Shown here one piece after another: positions 39,828 to 50,751 of a DNA stretch of 64,000 nt (position 1 is the first letter of the stretch; each line of letters begins with the position of its first letter). This stretch comes from Acanthosepion lycidas (taxonomy: Eukaryota; Mollusca; Cephalopoda; Sepiida; Sepiidae), in contig OZ010580.1 in the NCBI GenBank assembly GCA_963932145.1, forward strand, positions 39,116,524 through 39,180,523, given 5' to 3'. The position numbers and the translations under genes were made by a program. Below the pieces are notes generated by a model, which was not told where the DNA came from, made no database searches, and saw only the letters and a program-made list of their open reading frames with translations.

Positions 39828-40587
39828 CAAGAAGTATTGAATTTTTAATTCTAAAAAAAAAAAGTTATAGCTCTCTTATTAATTATATTTTTGTGATATA
39901 TTCCTTCAAAATGTCAAAACTGAAATAAAACAAACACAAATATCATAAAGAGTGGTTTAAAGATGAATGTTTAATGACAATGATAATGGCCTTTTCTGAG
40001 TATGATACAAAATTATGGTATAGATTATTCAAGTATGTACTTAATGCTTAGTAACAACATTTTTAAAAGATAATTTAAAAAGCAAACAAATGGAATTATT
40101 TTTAAAATTTATACTTCTGTATTTAAATTTATTGGTAGTAATAAATTATGAACTCTATATTTGAGGGATCAATTTTAATGATTATAAGTTGTCACTGCTA
40201 TTTTAAACTGATCATGTCATTATTCAAAGACAGTATTTGTACACTTGATGCAATGCCCTTTAACACATATATCAAATGCCAACTAAAATGTATTACACCA
40301 AATGTACAAAAAATATCCTTTGTTTATACCCATTTTTGACATGATTATAGGTAGTAGGAAATTTAATTTATTGTTGGATGAATCAAATGATGCAATTTTT
40401 ACTACGTTGCCTGGTGTTTCCATAATATAGCACTAGTGTTACAAAGTCACATCTACTTATCCTGGACTTGTAGACTGATGTTGGTAGAATTTTGGTGGTT
40501 TTTCAAGAATCTATTTATTCTAATGAAACTTGATTAAAATAAATTTTCAGCCACAATTCCAATGTAATGGGTGGAGTTAATAAAAAG

Positions 40588-40591
<4 letters not shown>

Positions 40592-40621
<30 letters not shown>
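40592..40621. repeat. (TA)n microsatellite
   Basis: Pure TA tract flanked by AGTTTT and AAAACT, so the whole locus is roughly palindromic. Confidence 0.95.
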
Positions 40622-40625
<4 letters not shown>

Positions 40626-41530
40626 TTAGAGAAAATACTATGTCTTATTGCAATAAGTAATTTTCCATACTTCTTTTAAGATTCTCTGAAAGAATTTTTA
40701 AAAAAGTTTCACATGGCAGGAATGCACATACGGTTTACTCATTCATCTGCAAGGAAGCAAAATGACACCCACTTATATCAAAGTCTTAATGATGGTGCAA
40801 TTCTATTAAAAATCTCTAATTGTATAACTAGATGGTGATATTTCAACTAACAGTATGCAATAATAGTACGACTGAAACTGAATACACACTTTGAAATTAT
40901 GAAAACTAGTGAAATGTATCATACTGCAGAATTCCTGATTGAAAAGATTTTTTGTTATACATACCTATTTGCTATTTTAGTAGCACAAAAAGTAAATAAA
41001 TTATTTGATTCAACTGTAATATGATGATCTACTTCTTTTGAAAACAACTTTACAAGTTGATTAGTTTTCATCTGATATCAAAGGATGTTTAAACCCCAAA
41101 CCATACTTAGAGTAGAGATTTAAATTAAGAATGGAAGAGTTATTAATGGATTTATTACAAAGAATGAGGACATCACATTGGGGATTCAAAACAAATGTTT
41201 TCTCTTGGAAATTTGTTTTAACAGCTAAAAACAATGATATAATAGATAATTAAGTATATCTTTTCATTATAAGTGATGAAATAATCATACAATAATCAGG
41301 ATACAGAGGTTTTCAATACTGAAGTTAAACTAATTAAAAAAATTTCTGAATTTACCATATTAACACTTTAATATACAAATGAACTACCAATGGTTTTCAG
41401 TACCACAAATAACATTAAGTCAAACTTTATGCTAAAATGAAATTGTTAAATTTGGCCTACGGCATAGAAAATGTTGTAGTTGGTTGACTAGTGGATTTAA
41501 TGGTATGACAACCACTGTTGGATTATTTAA

Positions 41531-41561
41531 TGTGTGTGTGTGTGTGTGTAAACACACACAC
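41531..41561. repeat. Facing (TG)n and (CA)n tracts
   Basis: TG tract, TAAA, then CA tract: a small inverted microsatellite. Confidence 0.9.
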
Positions 41562-41769
41562 GTTACACCTTAACTACATCACTACACACCATTTGTTTCT
41601 ACCTACCCTGATGATGACTTAAGAAGGACAAAAGCTTGGGCCATATTTCTTCCAAAATTAACTTTGGTCAATTTATAATGGGATTTCCTCCTTATCTGAG
41701 AATGATTATTAGTAATTTGGAAAGCTCGAATAAAATTAATTAGCACAAAATGTCTGCTGCCTAAATACA

Positions 41770-41771
<2 letters not shown>

Positions 41772-41812
<41 letters not shown>
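41772..41812. repeat. (TG)n microsatellite
   Basis: About 20 TG units running into a short TA tract. Confidence 0.95.
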
Positions 41813-41814
<2 letters not shown>

Positions 41815-42779
41815 TGTGTTTATACTAGAGTTTGCAAACATCCACTCAGATGGTCCCCATGTTTTTTTGGGTTTTATTTGAGCTGAAGTTAATAACTTCC
41901 TCTTCAAGTTTTAATTAAGACAGGGGTAACATAGGTTCGATCACCTTCTTGTCAATTTTTTTTCTTACAAATCATTACCAGTTAAGTAAGTACCTCTACG
42001 AAATCGCTAAAAAAAGAGCATAGTCTGATGAAAAAGACGCCAAACTTTATGAAAACAAAATTTTATCGTCTAAATGCTTATGTTTTTATGAAGAGGATAG
42101 ACCAAATTTTTTTTTAATTATTTTTCAAAATTTTTTCCATCTTTTTAGAATATTCTAAATTTTGTTTTAAAAACTTTGTTTATCTTTGTTGCAAAAAGGG
42201 GTAGTAAATAACATAGATAATTTTAGCGCGTTTTTTTTGTATTTACACACATTAATTTTGAAAATCTTGTAAAAATAAAAATAATTGTCAGATGTTAATG
42301 AAAGTTTCAGAAACTATTCACAGATGATCGAAATTATTATAAATATGTTGTTTTTATAAAAGTCATGGCAGAAATATTTTTTTTTCATTTTTATTAACAC
42401 CCCATAACTAATTTTATGAAAAACTCTAGAAATTAGATCTTGCCGCCCCCTACAAATTGCAATAGTTAAAAGCACAAGGCTTTGAAGAATGCAAATCATG
42501 TATTTTTTTTTTTTTAATTGTGGCCAACGTACCTGAAATTCAGCTCTGAATTGTAACATACAAAACTCAATAAAACAAATATATTATTTAATTTCAAATG
42601 CTTTTATTTGCTTCTATTTGTTTTTATGAATATGGACAATATTTTCTGAAAGCAAAAACTTTTTCCAATGAAAATTGAATTTTTAATACAATTATTTGTT
42701 ATTTCTTTTAATTATAATAGATTTTTACATTAAGTATTTAAAAATATTATAAAATTAGTTAAAAGCAGTGCCTAGCTTT

Positions 42780-42990
42780 CAATTGTGTCCAGATGAGACC
42801 GCCATTGTCTAGCGCTTTGAAAATTGTATCGTTTGGACCAATCCGATTAGCCAACGTCATTAAAAATGTAACTTTTATGCTTATAATAGAGCGTTAATTA
42901 TAAAGTACGGAAGATCAACCAGGATACAATCTAGTTGCATTATTTGAGTTCAGCATTGTTCTCCGCTCTTAAGGCCTTTACTTTTGCGAA
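42780..42990. promoter_or_regulatory. Promoter-like patch inside the inverted-repeat unit
   Basis: Contains GGACCAATCCGATTAGCCAA (a CCAAT box) followed by ACGTCATT, a CRE half-site, in sequence much less AT-rich than its surroundings. No gene start is recognised downstream on either strand. Confidence 0.25.
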
Positions 42991-43337
42991 ACACGTATGG
43001 AAAAATATAATTATATATAAAATTATAGTATTTTATGTACACTTCTGATAAAAATTCATAAGGTACGTATAAATAATAGATACCTCTTTCTTATGAAATT
43101 TAATCTCACTCTTAACAGTCTTATTTTTTAATTTCTTTATATTTTCCATAAAGCATCGTAAACGTAAAGATGAAAGCTAAGTACAAAAAAAAAAAAAAAA
43201 TGAAAAATTAGAGCGCTGAAAGTTTTTCTTAAAAGTAACGAGGTAAATAATTTGTTCATTTAAATCTAAATAATTTCACTTCCTTCCATCCGTAGAAAGA
43301 ATTATCCTCCCGTAAGTTATCTAAACGTCATAAATCA

Positions 43338-43369
43338 CAGCTGTCAACAGCTGTCAACAGCTGTCAACG
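43338..43369. repeat. Three tandem 10-bp units with CAGCTG E-boxes
   Basis: CAGCTGTCAA repeated three times in perfect register, so three CAGCTG bHLH sites and three CTGTCA sites recur every 10 bp, about one helical turn. Lies inside the inverted-repeat unit. Confidence 0.9.
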
Positions 43370-43799
43370 AGGCGAAAGGTTATGACCTGCTTTGTTTTAT
43401 TTTCAAATTACATTTTTTCGGCGCAGAAGCTAAGTTAAGCTTGGTTCAAAATGTTTTAAATAAACATTATAATTTCTGATTTTATTAAAATCAGTTTTGA
43501 AAAAATGATAATTGATTTTTAAAAGAATATCAATGTCAGATTTTCATCTTTTTAACAAATGATTGAAAATGATTGATTATCTGTCCTTTTTTAGTGACAA
43601 AAAAAAACAAAATTTGTAACGAAAATTTCGGACGTGCTAGGAACGATTAAAAAATGTAAAAAAATACCCCAAAAATACTTTGATCTTTCCTCTTTAATAA
43701 TAATATGAACATTAGACGATAAAAAATTGTTTTCGTCAAGTTCGGCGTCTTTTTCATCATGCTATCTCTGTTTGTTTACATTTTCGTGGAGGTACCTAC

Positions 43800-45289
43800 A
43801 AGCAATGGACGTCGTGTGTCAAATTAAGCCAGGCTTAGTAAACCAAATTAATGTCAAACTGTTTTTTTGTTTTTTTAATAAAATCACAATTTAACTTTAA
43901 AAAAGCAAACTATAAAATGTTTTTTTAGCCTTTTTCTAAGGCGCGTGGAGTTATTTACCAATTATTTATTAGATTACTCCACGTGATTATAACTTTTTAT
44001 TATTGATTGTTAGTATCAATAAAATAATATTGTTAGCAAAAAATCTTTTATTGTAGTGATTTAATTATTTTATTTTTTTTTTTTGAGATTTATTTTTTTT
44101 TAACATTTCGTGATATAATATGGATAAATTTTAAAATTTTAGAAACAAATCGAAAAAAAATGTAACAAAAATTAAAAATAAAATGTAAGTCAGTAAGGAA
44201 GCTAAGCATCTTGTATTTTTTTTTTTTGCAAAAATTAAACGAAAATTGAAAAGTTGGAGAAGTATTTTATAATTTTATTCACTTTTTTGTCAATTCGATT
44301 TACTTTTACAGTCTTAAAATATCTTTGTCTAATTTTTGTAAAGTTGAAAGATTCCTTTCGATATTAAGTTTTTTCAGTTACCAAAGAAAAAAGTGTATTT
44401 TTTCTTCGCAAAACTTTATTGAACTCACCGAAAAAGGTGTTTTTTAATTTTATAGTTTTTTTTTTCTCCAACCAGGTAAAGTAATGATAACAAGTTTTGT
44501 AGAAATAATATGAAAGACTGTGATATAAAAACTGCAAAAAAAATTTTGAGACGTATTTTTTTTATGCCTGAGAGAAAAATGTGGTTGGCCGTTAAACATT
44601 TTTTACGATGTAAAAAAGAAAAAAACAACTTCAAAGAATAGAATTCATAGATTGAATAAGGTTTCTTTTTCACTTACCTAAATAGAAAAAAATTAAATTA
44701 ATTCTTCTTACAATCATCGCTAAACTCATATTCCATTAAACTTTCTTGTATGTTTATTTTTTGTCAGGGAAAAAACTCACTTCGGAGAAGAAACACTGGA
44801 CCAATTTTTTTGGTCTTTCTGGCAAAAAAAAAATGTCTTCCATTTTCCTTCGTTAGCAGACGATATATCACGTGATATGACGTCACGTAGGTATTTCTTT
44901 TATCGTATAGAATATTTAAGCTTTATTAGACGTTAAAATGATAAATGTTTTTGTTAATTTATTTTCGTGTATATATGCTTACCCAGTTCAGTATTCGTTT
45001 ATTTTTTTTGTTTGTATACTGTACCAAGCAAGGTCCCACAAAATAAAATGTCGGGTGGCTAAATCAAAAGCACGTTACGGTTAAAAATAAAATTTAAGTC
45101 CATAAGGTTTTTAAAAAATGTATTTTTAAAAATGAAAAATCTTTCTTGAAGCTTTTATTTTAGTTTTAATTTCAAGCTAATACTTCCAATAAGCAAAGTA
45201 CTTTAACTGTATTTCAAACTGAATTTAAATTATGGAATGATTTTTTTTTTTTTTTAATTTTTTTTTGTGACGTCGAAATAAAAAAGGAC
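43800..45289. other. AT-rich noncoding DNA with a G-box/CRE site
   Basis: No gene recognised. Notable are a short stem with 8-bp arms (CGTGGAGT...ACTCCACG, 43944-43983) and the composite palindrome at 44865-44885, listed separately. Confidence 0.6.
44865..44885. promoter_or_regulatory. Composite CACGTG palindrome and full CRE
   Basis: ATATCACGTGATAT (14-bp perfect palindrome with a CACGTG E-box/G-box) overlaps TGACGTCA, the full palindromic CREB/ATF site, by one base. These GC-containing palindromes are unlikely neighbours by chance in such AT-rich DNA. No adjacent promoter is identified. Confidence 0.4.
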
Positions 45290-45960
45290 GAAAATCTGGA
45301 AAGTGCTATAACAGACGATAAAAATATACAGAAGTTCGAAGGCGGATTGGATTTTTAACTACCAAACAAGGTAAACAGAGGAAAATTAGTAACAGGGGAA
45401 AAAATACTGAACTGCCAAGTAATATCAATCTACCCGACCGATATGGCAGTGAATGCTGGAGTTTTTGGACATTTTCCTCACGGAGGAAAAGAATACCTGA
45501 GGCAACAGAGACATGGTTCTGCAGAAGTACGTCGAGAATAATATTAGGTTGGTGCAAAAATAATGACGTAATAATGTCGTTTTTTGACGTATTTTTTAAC
45601 GTCAAAAAATGACATCATTACGTCATTATTTTTGCACCAACCTAACAACACAAAGGGAACGTCTGAGCAAAAATAAAGTTTTAAGTAAAATGAGAACGAC
45701 AAGGACACTTGAACTGAAGATGAGAAAGAGATAGTTGAAATTTCTGGGATGAATAACGAAGAAAGAAGATGTGGAAAATTTGACACTCACATGTCATACT
45801 GAAGGCGAGAGGGGCAGAGGGAAAACAGCGAGCATCCTACCTAATAAGCTTGTATAAACGGATCTCAAAACATTTATTGGAAGAGAAAAGAGAAAACATT
45901 AATTAAAGCTACAAAGGAAGTTGTGGAGAGCAATGAACATCCACGTCCTTTAATGACGCA
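45290..45960 (+). pseudogene. RTE-like LINE relic, reverse transcriptase C-terminus, split by a MITE
   Basis: Plus-strand frames recover in order a KILNCQVIS segment, a GSECW-like segment, EATETWF, then, after the MITE at 45544-45645, LKFLG, EDVENLTLTCHTEGERGRGK and LYKRISKHLLEEKRENIN-like segments. This is the distal part of an RTE/CR1-group non-LTR polyprotein. Frame changes and stops make it a pseudogene, truncated at its 5' side. Confidence 0.7.
45544..45645. mobile_element. 102-bp mariner-type MITE
   Basis: Same termini as the 80-bp copy (TTAGGTTGGTGCAAAA and its complement) and palindromic throughout, with arms extended by 11 bp each (AATGACGTAAT insert). The left flank is TA; the right TA is lost (CAACA). 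Inserted within the RTE-like LINE relic. Each arm carries a TGACGT-type bZIP half-site or CRE-like site. Confidence 0.9.
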
Positions 45961-46084
45961 GCATATAGAAGACTTTTGGAATGTCCTTGCACCACATCTC
46001 GGTTTATTAAAAAAGAACATTCTTCTGTGAAACGCATTTTTAAAATGTTCATAAGTACTGCGGCTTTATCATGGCTTCAGTGTT

Positions 46085-46115
<31 letters not shown>

Positions 46116-46289
46116 TATTATGAAAGATAATTCTTGTCTTCAAAAGACGACCAATTTCCAAAGACTTGGTTTCCTAATGACTGGCATTCAGTATTCGTTC
46201 CATTAAAAAGAGTCAAATAAGAATCTTTTTGATCTCGAGTTTTTGAAAGAACTTGAGATCAAAACGATCTAATAAGACGAATAAAATTT

Positions 46290-47960
46290 ACAATACATTT
46301 TTAATCATTTCACCACAAGCAAGGCACAAAGCCACTAATACACAGGAGGTTACTGTGTGTGAAAGAATACCAGAAAATATTATTAAGGAAAAATAAAAGA
46401 GCAGAAATTGAGAAGAACGATTGACATTGCATTCAAATTTTTGAGGATCAAACTTGACTGGAAAACAAGAAGCCAGAATAGTTTTACAAGAGAGAAGTGC
46501 GGGAAAAGAAACTTTTAGCATAGAACTTACGGTTGTATCTAGCTATTTCGATTATAAAATGATGAGATTTTGCTGCCAATCTAGTGCTGCGCTTAAATTC
46601 ATAGTCTAAGCATCATAAGTTAATTAGAGCAATTACTATAACAGTATTTATAGAAAAGACACGGGGAAGCTACATTACAACGATGGGAAAGTGGCTGAAA
46701 CGGAGGTGCCAGGTCATTATAAATCTTCTTTGGATTTTATCAAGAATCTCTAAATATTAGGTTGGTGCAAAAATAATGACGTAATAATGTCGTTTTTTGA
46801 TGTTAAAAAATACGTCAAAAAACGACATTATTACGTCATTATTTTTGCACCAACCTAATATATAGCAGGAGTATCAAACTATACATGGCAACAATATTCT
46901 AAGCATGTACGAATGGTAAACTTTTAAATATGTAAGATGGATTCGGGCGAGAATGACTGTCTGGCACGACACAGAGAGCCAACTTTTCTAGCAGTAGACC
47001 TGGCGAGAAAATTTGATATAATCTTTCCACTTCACGCCCGAGAAGGCGCAGCAACTCACTTTCCTGGAGGCTAGCATCAACCATGCTGATGAAAAATATA
47101 GAAGGTTCTCTCAGACGATTAATAGAGAGCAGTTTTGTTTTGGAGTCGTTAAAATTAACTAGCCATTCATTACTCCATTTAACAAAAGAATGTAGGTCAT
47201 ATTTTTTAAATTTGCTGCCAATTTGACCGTATGGAACCTATCAGACTTAGTATTAAGACAGGAGTAAATGGTTGTATCATCAGCATAGATACTGATTTGA
47301 GAACTGATGCCATCAGGAATGCCGTTAATGAAAACCGAGAACAACGTAGGTCAAAGGTTGTAGCCCTGGGGTGCATGCATTAATCCAACAAGATCTAAAA
47401 AGTGGTCGTTCAAGACAATTTTCATTTCACGATTTATTAAGAAAAACTGAAACAGTTCAAAAGTTCGTCCAGAAATACCATAACTTTTCATCCAGTGAAA
47501 AAAACCAATATGCTAAACCTTGTCAAATGTCTTCGAGAGGTGTCCAAAGCAACAGCCCGAGCTTCACCATTCTTATCTAAAGCCTGATAGACTCTTTCAG
47601 CAATAATCGTTAATACAGCAGCAGTTGACCTAGAGAAGCGAAAGCCATATTGCTTGTCTGAAAAAAAACCCTGCGAAGTGAGATGCTTAACCTATCTAAA
47701 TTTGAGCCTCTAGTACTTTGCCAAAAAATGGTAGAAGGCTAATAAGCTGACACTTAGAAGGACCAGATGGTTCACGTGAGTTCTTAAAGACTGAAACTAC
47801 AGAAGTTGATTTCCAACAAGCAAGAAGCAGCAAGGCACTTATTGTAGAGTTTCGAGAAAACAGAAACTAGTCAGGGAGCACATTTCTTAAGGACTATTGC
47901 AGGAATAATATCAAGTTCATCTGCTTTGAGGTGATAATAGCAGAAATCAGAAACGTAAGA
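46290..47960 (-). pseudogene. Jockey-like LINE relic with MITE insertion
   Basis: Minus strand. YADDT, the reverse-transcriptase catalytic motif, is encoded at 47275-47287 inside an INGIPDGISSQISIYADDT stretch. The distal region at about 46900-47084 and 46600-46750 is homologous at DNA level to 52810-53110. The 3' end near 46303 reads GGTGAAATGATT, as in a fragment at 50751. It has many stops and shifts, lacks the 5' half and is interrupted by a 102-bp MITE. Non-LTR retrotransposon protein remnant. Confidence 0.75.
46757..46858. mobile_element. 102-bp mariner-type MITE in a LINE
   Basis: Near-identical to 45544-45645 but in opposite orientation, as shown by the asymmetric centre. Flanked by perfect TA duplications (46755-46756 and 46859-46860). 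It splits the jockey-like LINE, so it inserted later. Confidence 0.92.
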
Positions 47961-48094
47961 AAAATAATTTCTCTAACATAGAAACGTAATGTTTCTTTTG
48001 TTTAGTAATGTTGTCTAATTTCATGTAAGATATTTTCAAACTGACCTCATATAATGATGACTGAATTTTTAAATCTTAAAAAAAAAATAAAAAT

Positions 48095-48545
48095 TCTCAA
48101 ACCTCACAAACCATTGTTGCCATATCTGCGCTGGAACTACACAATTGTCACTTTCCAGTCTTGAGAGAGTTCAAAAGCGTTTATGAGGCCTTGTGGTTGA
48201 TTAATTATTTTCAACCATGCAGCCTCTTACTCACAGATGAAACGTTGCAAGCCCTTCGCTACTTTATCGCTATTTCCTTGGCAAATTTTCAGACGTAGTA
48301 CATTTCTTAGTTCCATCAGTTCATACCTTTACAGCTAGGATCAACTATGCCATGTGCACGGGGTCGAACTACTCTCATTCCCTTCGTATTGCCTTGGTAA
48401 GTAGGGCGTTTCCCTCATTTTCCTCCAGAGAATCACTACTTAGAAAATGCTTCCTCAATCACGACAATATTAACCTCTTCAAGTCAAACGATATATTTTC
48501 TGCATAGCCTCATAATTTGCACTTACTTCTTTCCCTTACGTCCAC
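48095..48545 (+). pseudogene. Jockey-like LINE fragment, C-terminal domain, plus strand
   Basis: Plus-strand translation gives YRYFLGKFSDVVHFLVPSV, HTFTARINYAMCTGSNYSHS and LRIALV, then a CFLNHDNINLFKS ending. This is the cysteine/histidine-poor C-terminal domain typical of jockey-like ORF2 proteins (YRYFxGKCSDEL, HxFxxRxxxAxxxHxxxL). Frames shift. It lies tail to tail with the next fragment. Confidence 0.7.
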
Positions 48546-48559
48546 GCAACAACCTCATT

Positions 48560-49220
48560 CAGTAAACTCTATCTTAAGTGGCTCTTGGATATTCTATTGT
48601 ATGAACATTTAGTAATAAAAATGCAGATCGTGCCTCTTATTCGAGAAATATGATTTCGTGTATTTTCTTTTTTATTAATGCTCCCCCTATACAAAGCCCC
48701 AAAACCATTCAAGTTAGAGTTTGTTCTATAATGGTTAAGAGAAAGAAGTAAGAAGAGCAGTTTAGGAGGACATGTGGAAAAGATAAAGGTTAACCCTAGA
48801 CTTGAAAAGATTGTAGTGGTCGAGAAAGCATCCTTTTGAGAGTCGTTTTTACAAAGTAGCGATTCGTGAGAAGCTGTTGCTGTGGGACTTACTTCTTGAT
48901 AATAGGATAAGAAGGGAATTAGGAGAGGATGATTCGACTCAGCGTACGTGACATAGCGGACCTTAGATGTGAGGGTTAGAATTGGTGGAATTAGGAAATG
49001 TAACTCATAAAAACGTCTGCCATGGAAATAGCAACAGAGTAGCGAGAGATTTGCAATGTTTCGTCCATGAGAAAGGGATTGTAAAGATGGAAAATTCTTC
49101 ATTCGCAATGCTTTTGAACTTTACCAAGACTGGAAAGTGAAAACTGGGCAGCTCCTTCCCTGATATGGCAGCAGACCTCCATTTCGGTTTTATCTGGTTC
49201 TTGTAAAGATAGAACATAGT
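48560..49220 (-). pseudogene. Jockey-like LINE fragment, C-terminal domain, minus strand
   Basis: Minus-strand open stretches read YKNQIKPKWRSAAISGKELP, then LQSLSHGRNIANLSLLCCYF-HGRRFYELHFLIPP and YVTYAESNHPLL. These are equivalent to YKSQIRPKMEY, LQPLSHRRNVASLSLxYRYFHG and similar conserved blocks. Frameshifts break it. Same LINE group as its neighbours but facing the plus-strand fragment. Confidence 0.75.
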
Positions 49221-50700
49221 AGGAGGAGTCTGATACTTACTGGGTCCTTGTTGTGTAAAAATACTGACTAACCTTCTCTACACGAATTATTGGAATATGG
49301 ACTCGTCCATCCGCTATGAGTCGAAAGTCTGCTCATGGAACAGGAACAAAAAGAGGGTCGTAAAGGGCGTTGTGCTTTCAAGTTGTACGTTTTTCGCACT
49401 GAACTATTGTATTCTCAATCCATGCTCATGTGATTAAATCCTTCTTCACTTTAGCTATTGTTTCCAGTGTTTTACTTACAGTTTTATTAACCAGCGACTA
49501 CGAGCGTTATACAAACTTATAAGAGTCCTACCACACCGTACCCTGTGGTAGATATTGTAGTAGTGGATATGGTGAGCTATGGGTGAAGCACATTCCGGTG
49601 TGAATTAGGGTTGGCTATTTGGTTTATGTTGGTGTTCTTTCTGGGTATGAAACTTTCTATACCAGAAAGGATCCATTAAAAGATAAGGGCTTAAGTTCTG
49701 GACGCTCTATATTTGAAGAATATTGAGAGAGAAGATTCCACCATATAAGATCTGAAGCTATCCTGATCAGCTTTGGTGTACTGAAAATATCGACGTAGTG
49801 TTAGAATTGACCTAGCGAAATTAAAAATATATGATAAATTTATCCGGAATAAAATCATTATTTCTTGTTAAATTCATTAGTTCAGCGTTAAGAAACCAAA
49901 TCAATGTAATGTTTGTAATATACAATAGAGTAATTATTGGCACAGTTCGTTGGAGTGGACTTCCCATATGCCTTCTAGATGGTGAACCTTTTCTGAACAA
50001 TTATGTTCGCTTTGCTTTCCTCCAAAACTTCCCATGTGAATTATTACATTGTAGCAACACATTCTCTAGAAAGAAACATTTGTAAATAACTATATATTTT
50101 GCTTGTTTGCATTTTTTTTTTTTTAGCTTCGAGCCACACATGACCAGAAAGCCAGAGATACGAGACAGTCCCAAATAGGAAATTGGAGATTACAGAAACA
50201 TTAAAATATTTATAAAATCGAATACACTTTTTTTGTTTTTCAATCACTAAATCAAATATTAACAGGCATGTTTTTTTGACCCAATATGTAAATATTATCT
50301 CACCGGAAAAGTAAATTGTGCAGCTTATGAAAAAGAAAAAAATTATGCCCATGGTTGTGAATATTTCCTGTTGCTTTTGCACAAAACTCAAATTATTCCT
50401 TATCTAAATATGCGTCTTAAAATATTTAAATATATTTATTCGTTTACACCAAGTAAATTATCAAGATAAATGATGTTTGAGGTTTAATGTCACTTTAGTA
50501 AGCACAAGAACAAATAAAATATGGAAAATAGTAGAAAATTGTGTCGTTGCGGGGCATTGGTTAGCAAGCCAACCTTGAAAATCATCACTACTGTAGTGCG
50601 TACGATCAATACTAAATAACACACATTTGTGGCCCTACCCCAATTTCGACTAAGCTTTGTTTGTCACACACACATACACACACACACACACTCACACACT

Positions 50701-50750
<50 letters not shown>
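49221..50750. other. Unassigned DNA, less AT-rich than the left half
   Basis: No family recognised. Probably old repeat debris between LINE fragments. The (CA)n(TA)n microsatellite at 50664-50748 closes it. Confidence 0.4.
50664..50748. repeat. (CA)n(TA)n compound microsatellite
   Basis: Imperfect CA tract followed by about 38 bp of TA. The TA tract sits at the 3' end of a LINE-like fragment whose minus strand ends GGGTGAAATGATTAA. Confidence 0.95.

Positions 50751-50751
<1 letters not shown>

Larger units (their letters stand above)
41986..43799. mobile_element. 1.8-kb unit bounded by imperfect inverted repeats
   Basis: The left edge (41986-42107) and right edge (43679-43799) are diverged reverse complements. 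Shared landmarks are GTAxGTACCTCxACGAAA, GATGAAAAAGACGCC, TTTATCGTCTAA and an AAGAGGAxAGA stretch, in the same order and spacing. The enclosed 1.57 kb has no recognisable transposase frame but is less AT-rich in places, with a promoter-like CCAAT/CRE patch and a triple E-box repeat. Likely an old nonautonomous DNA transposon or foldback element. No target duplication is obvious. Confidence 0.55.
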
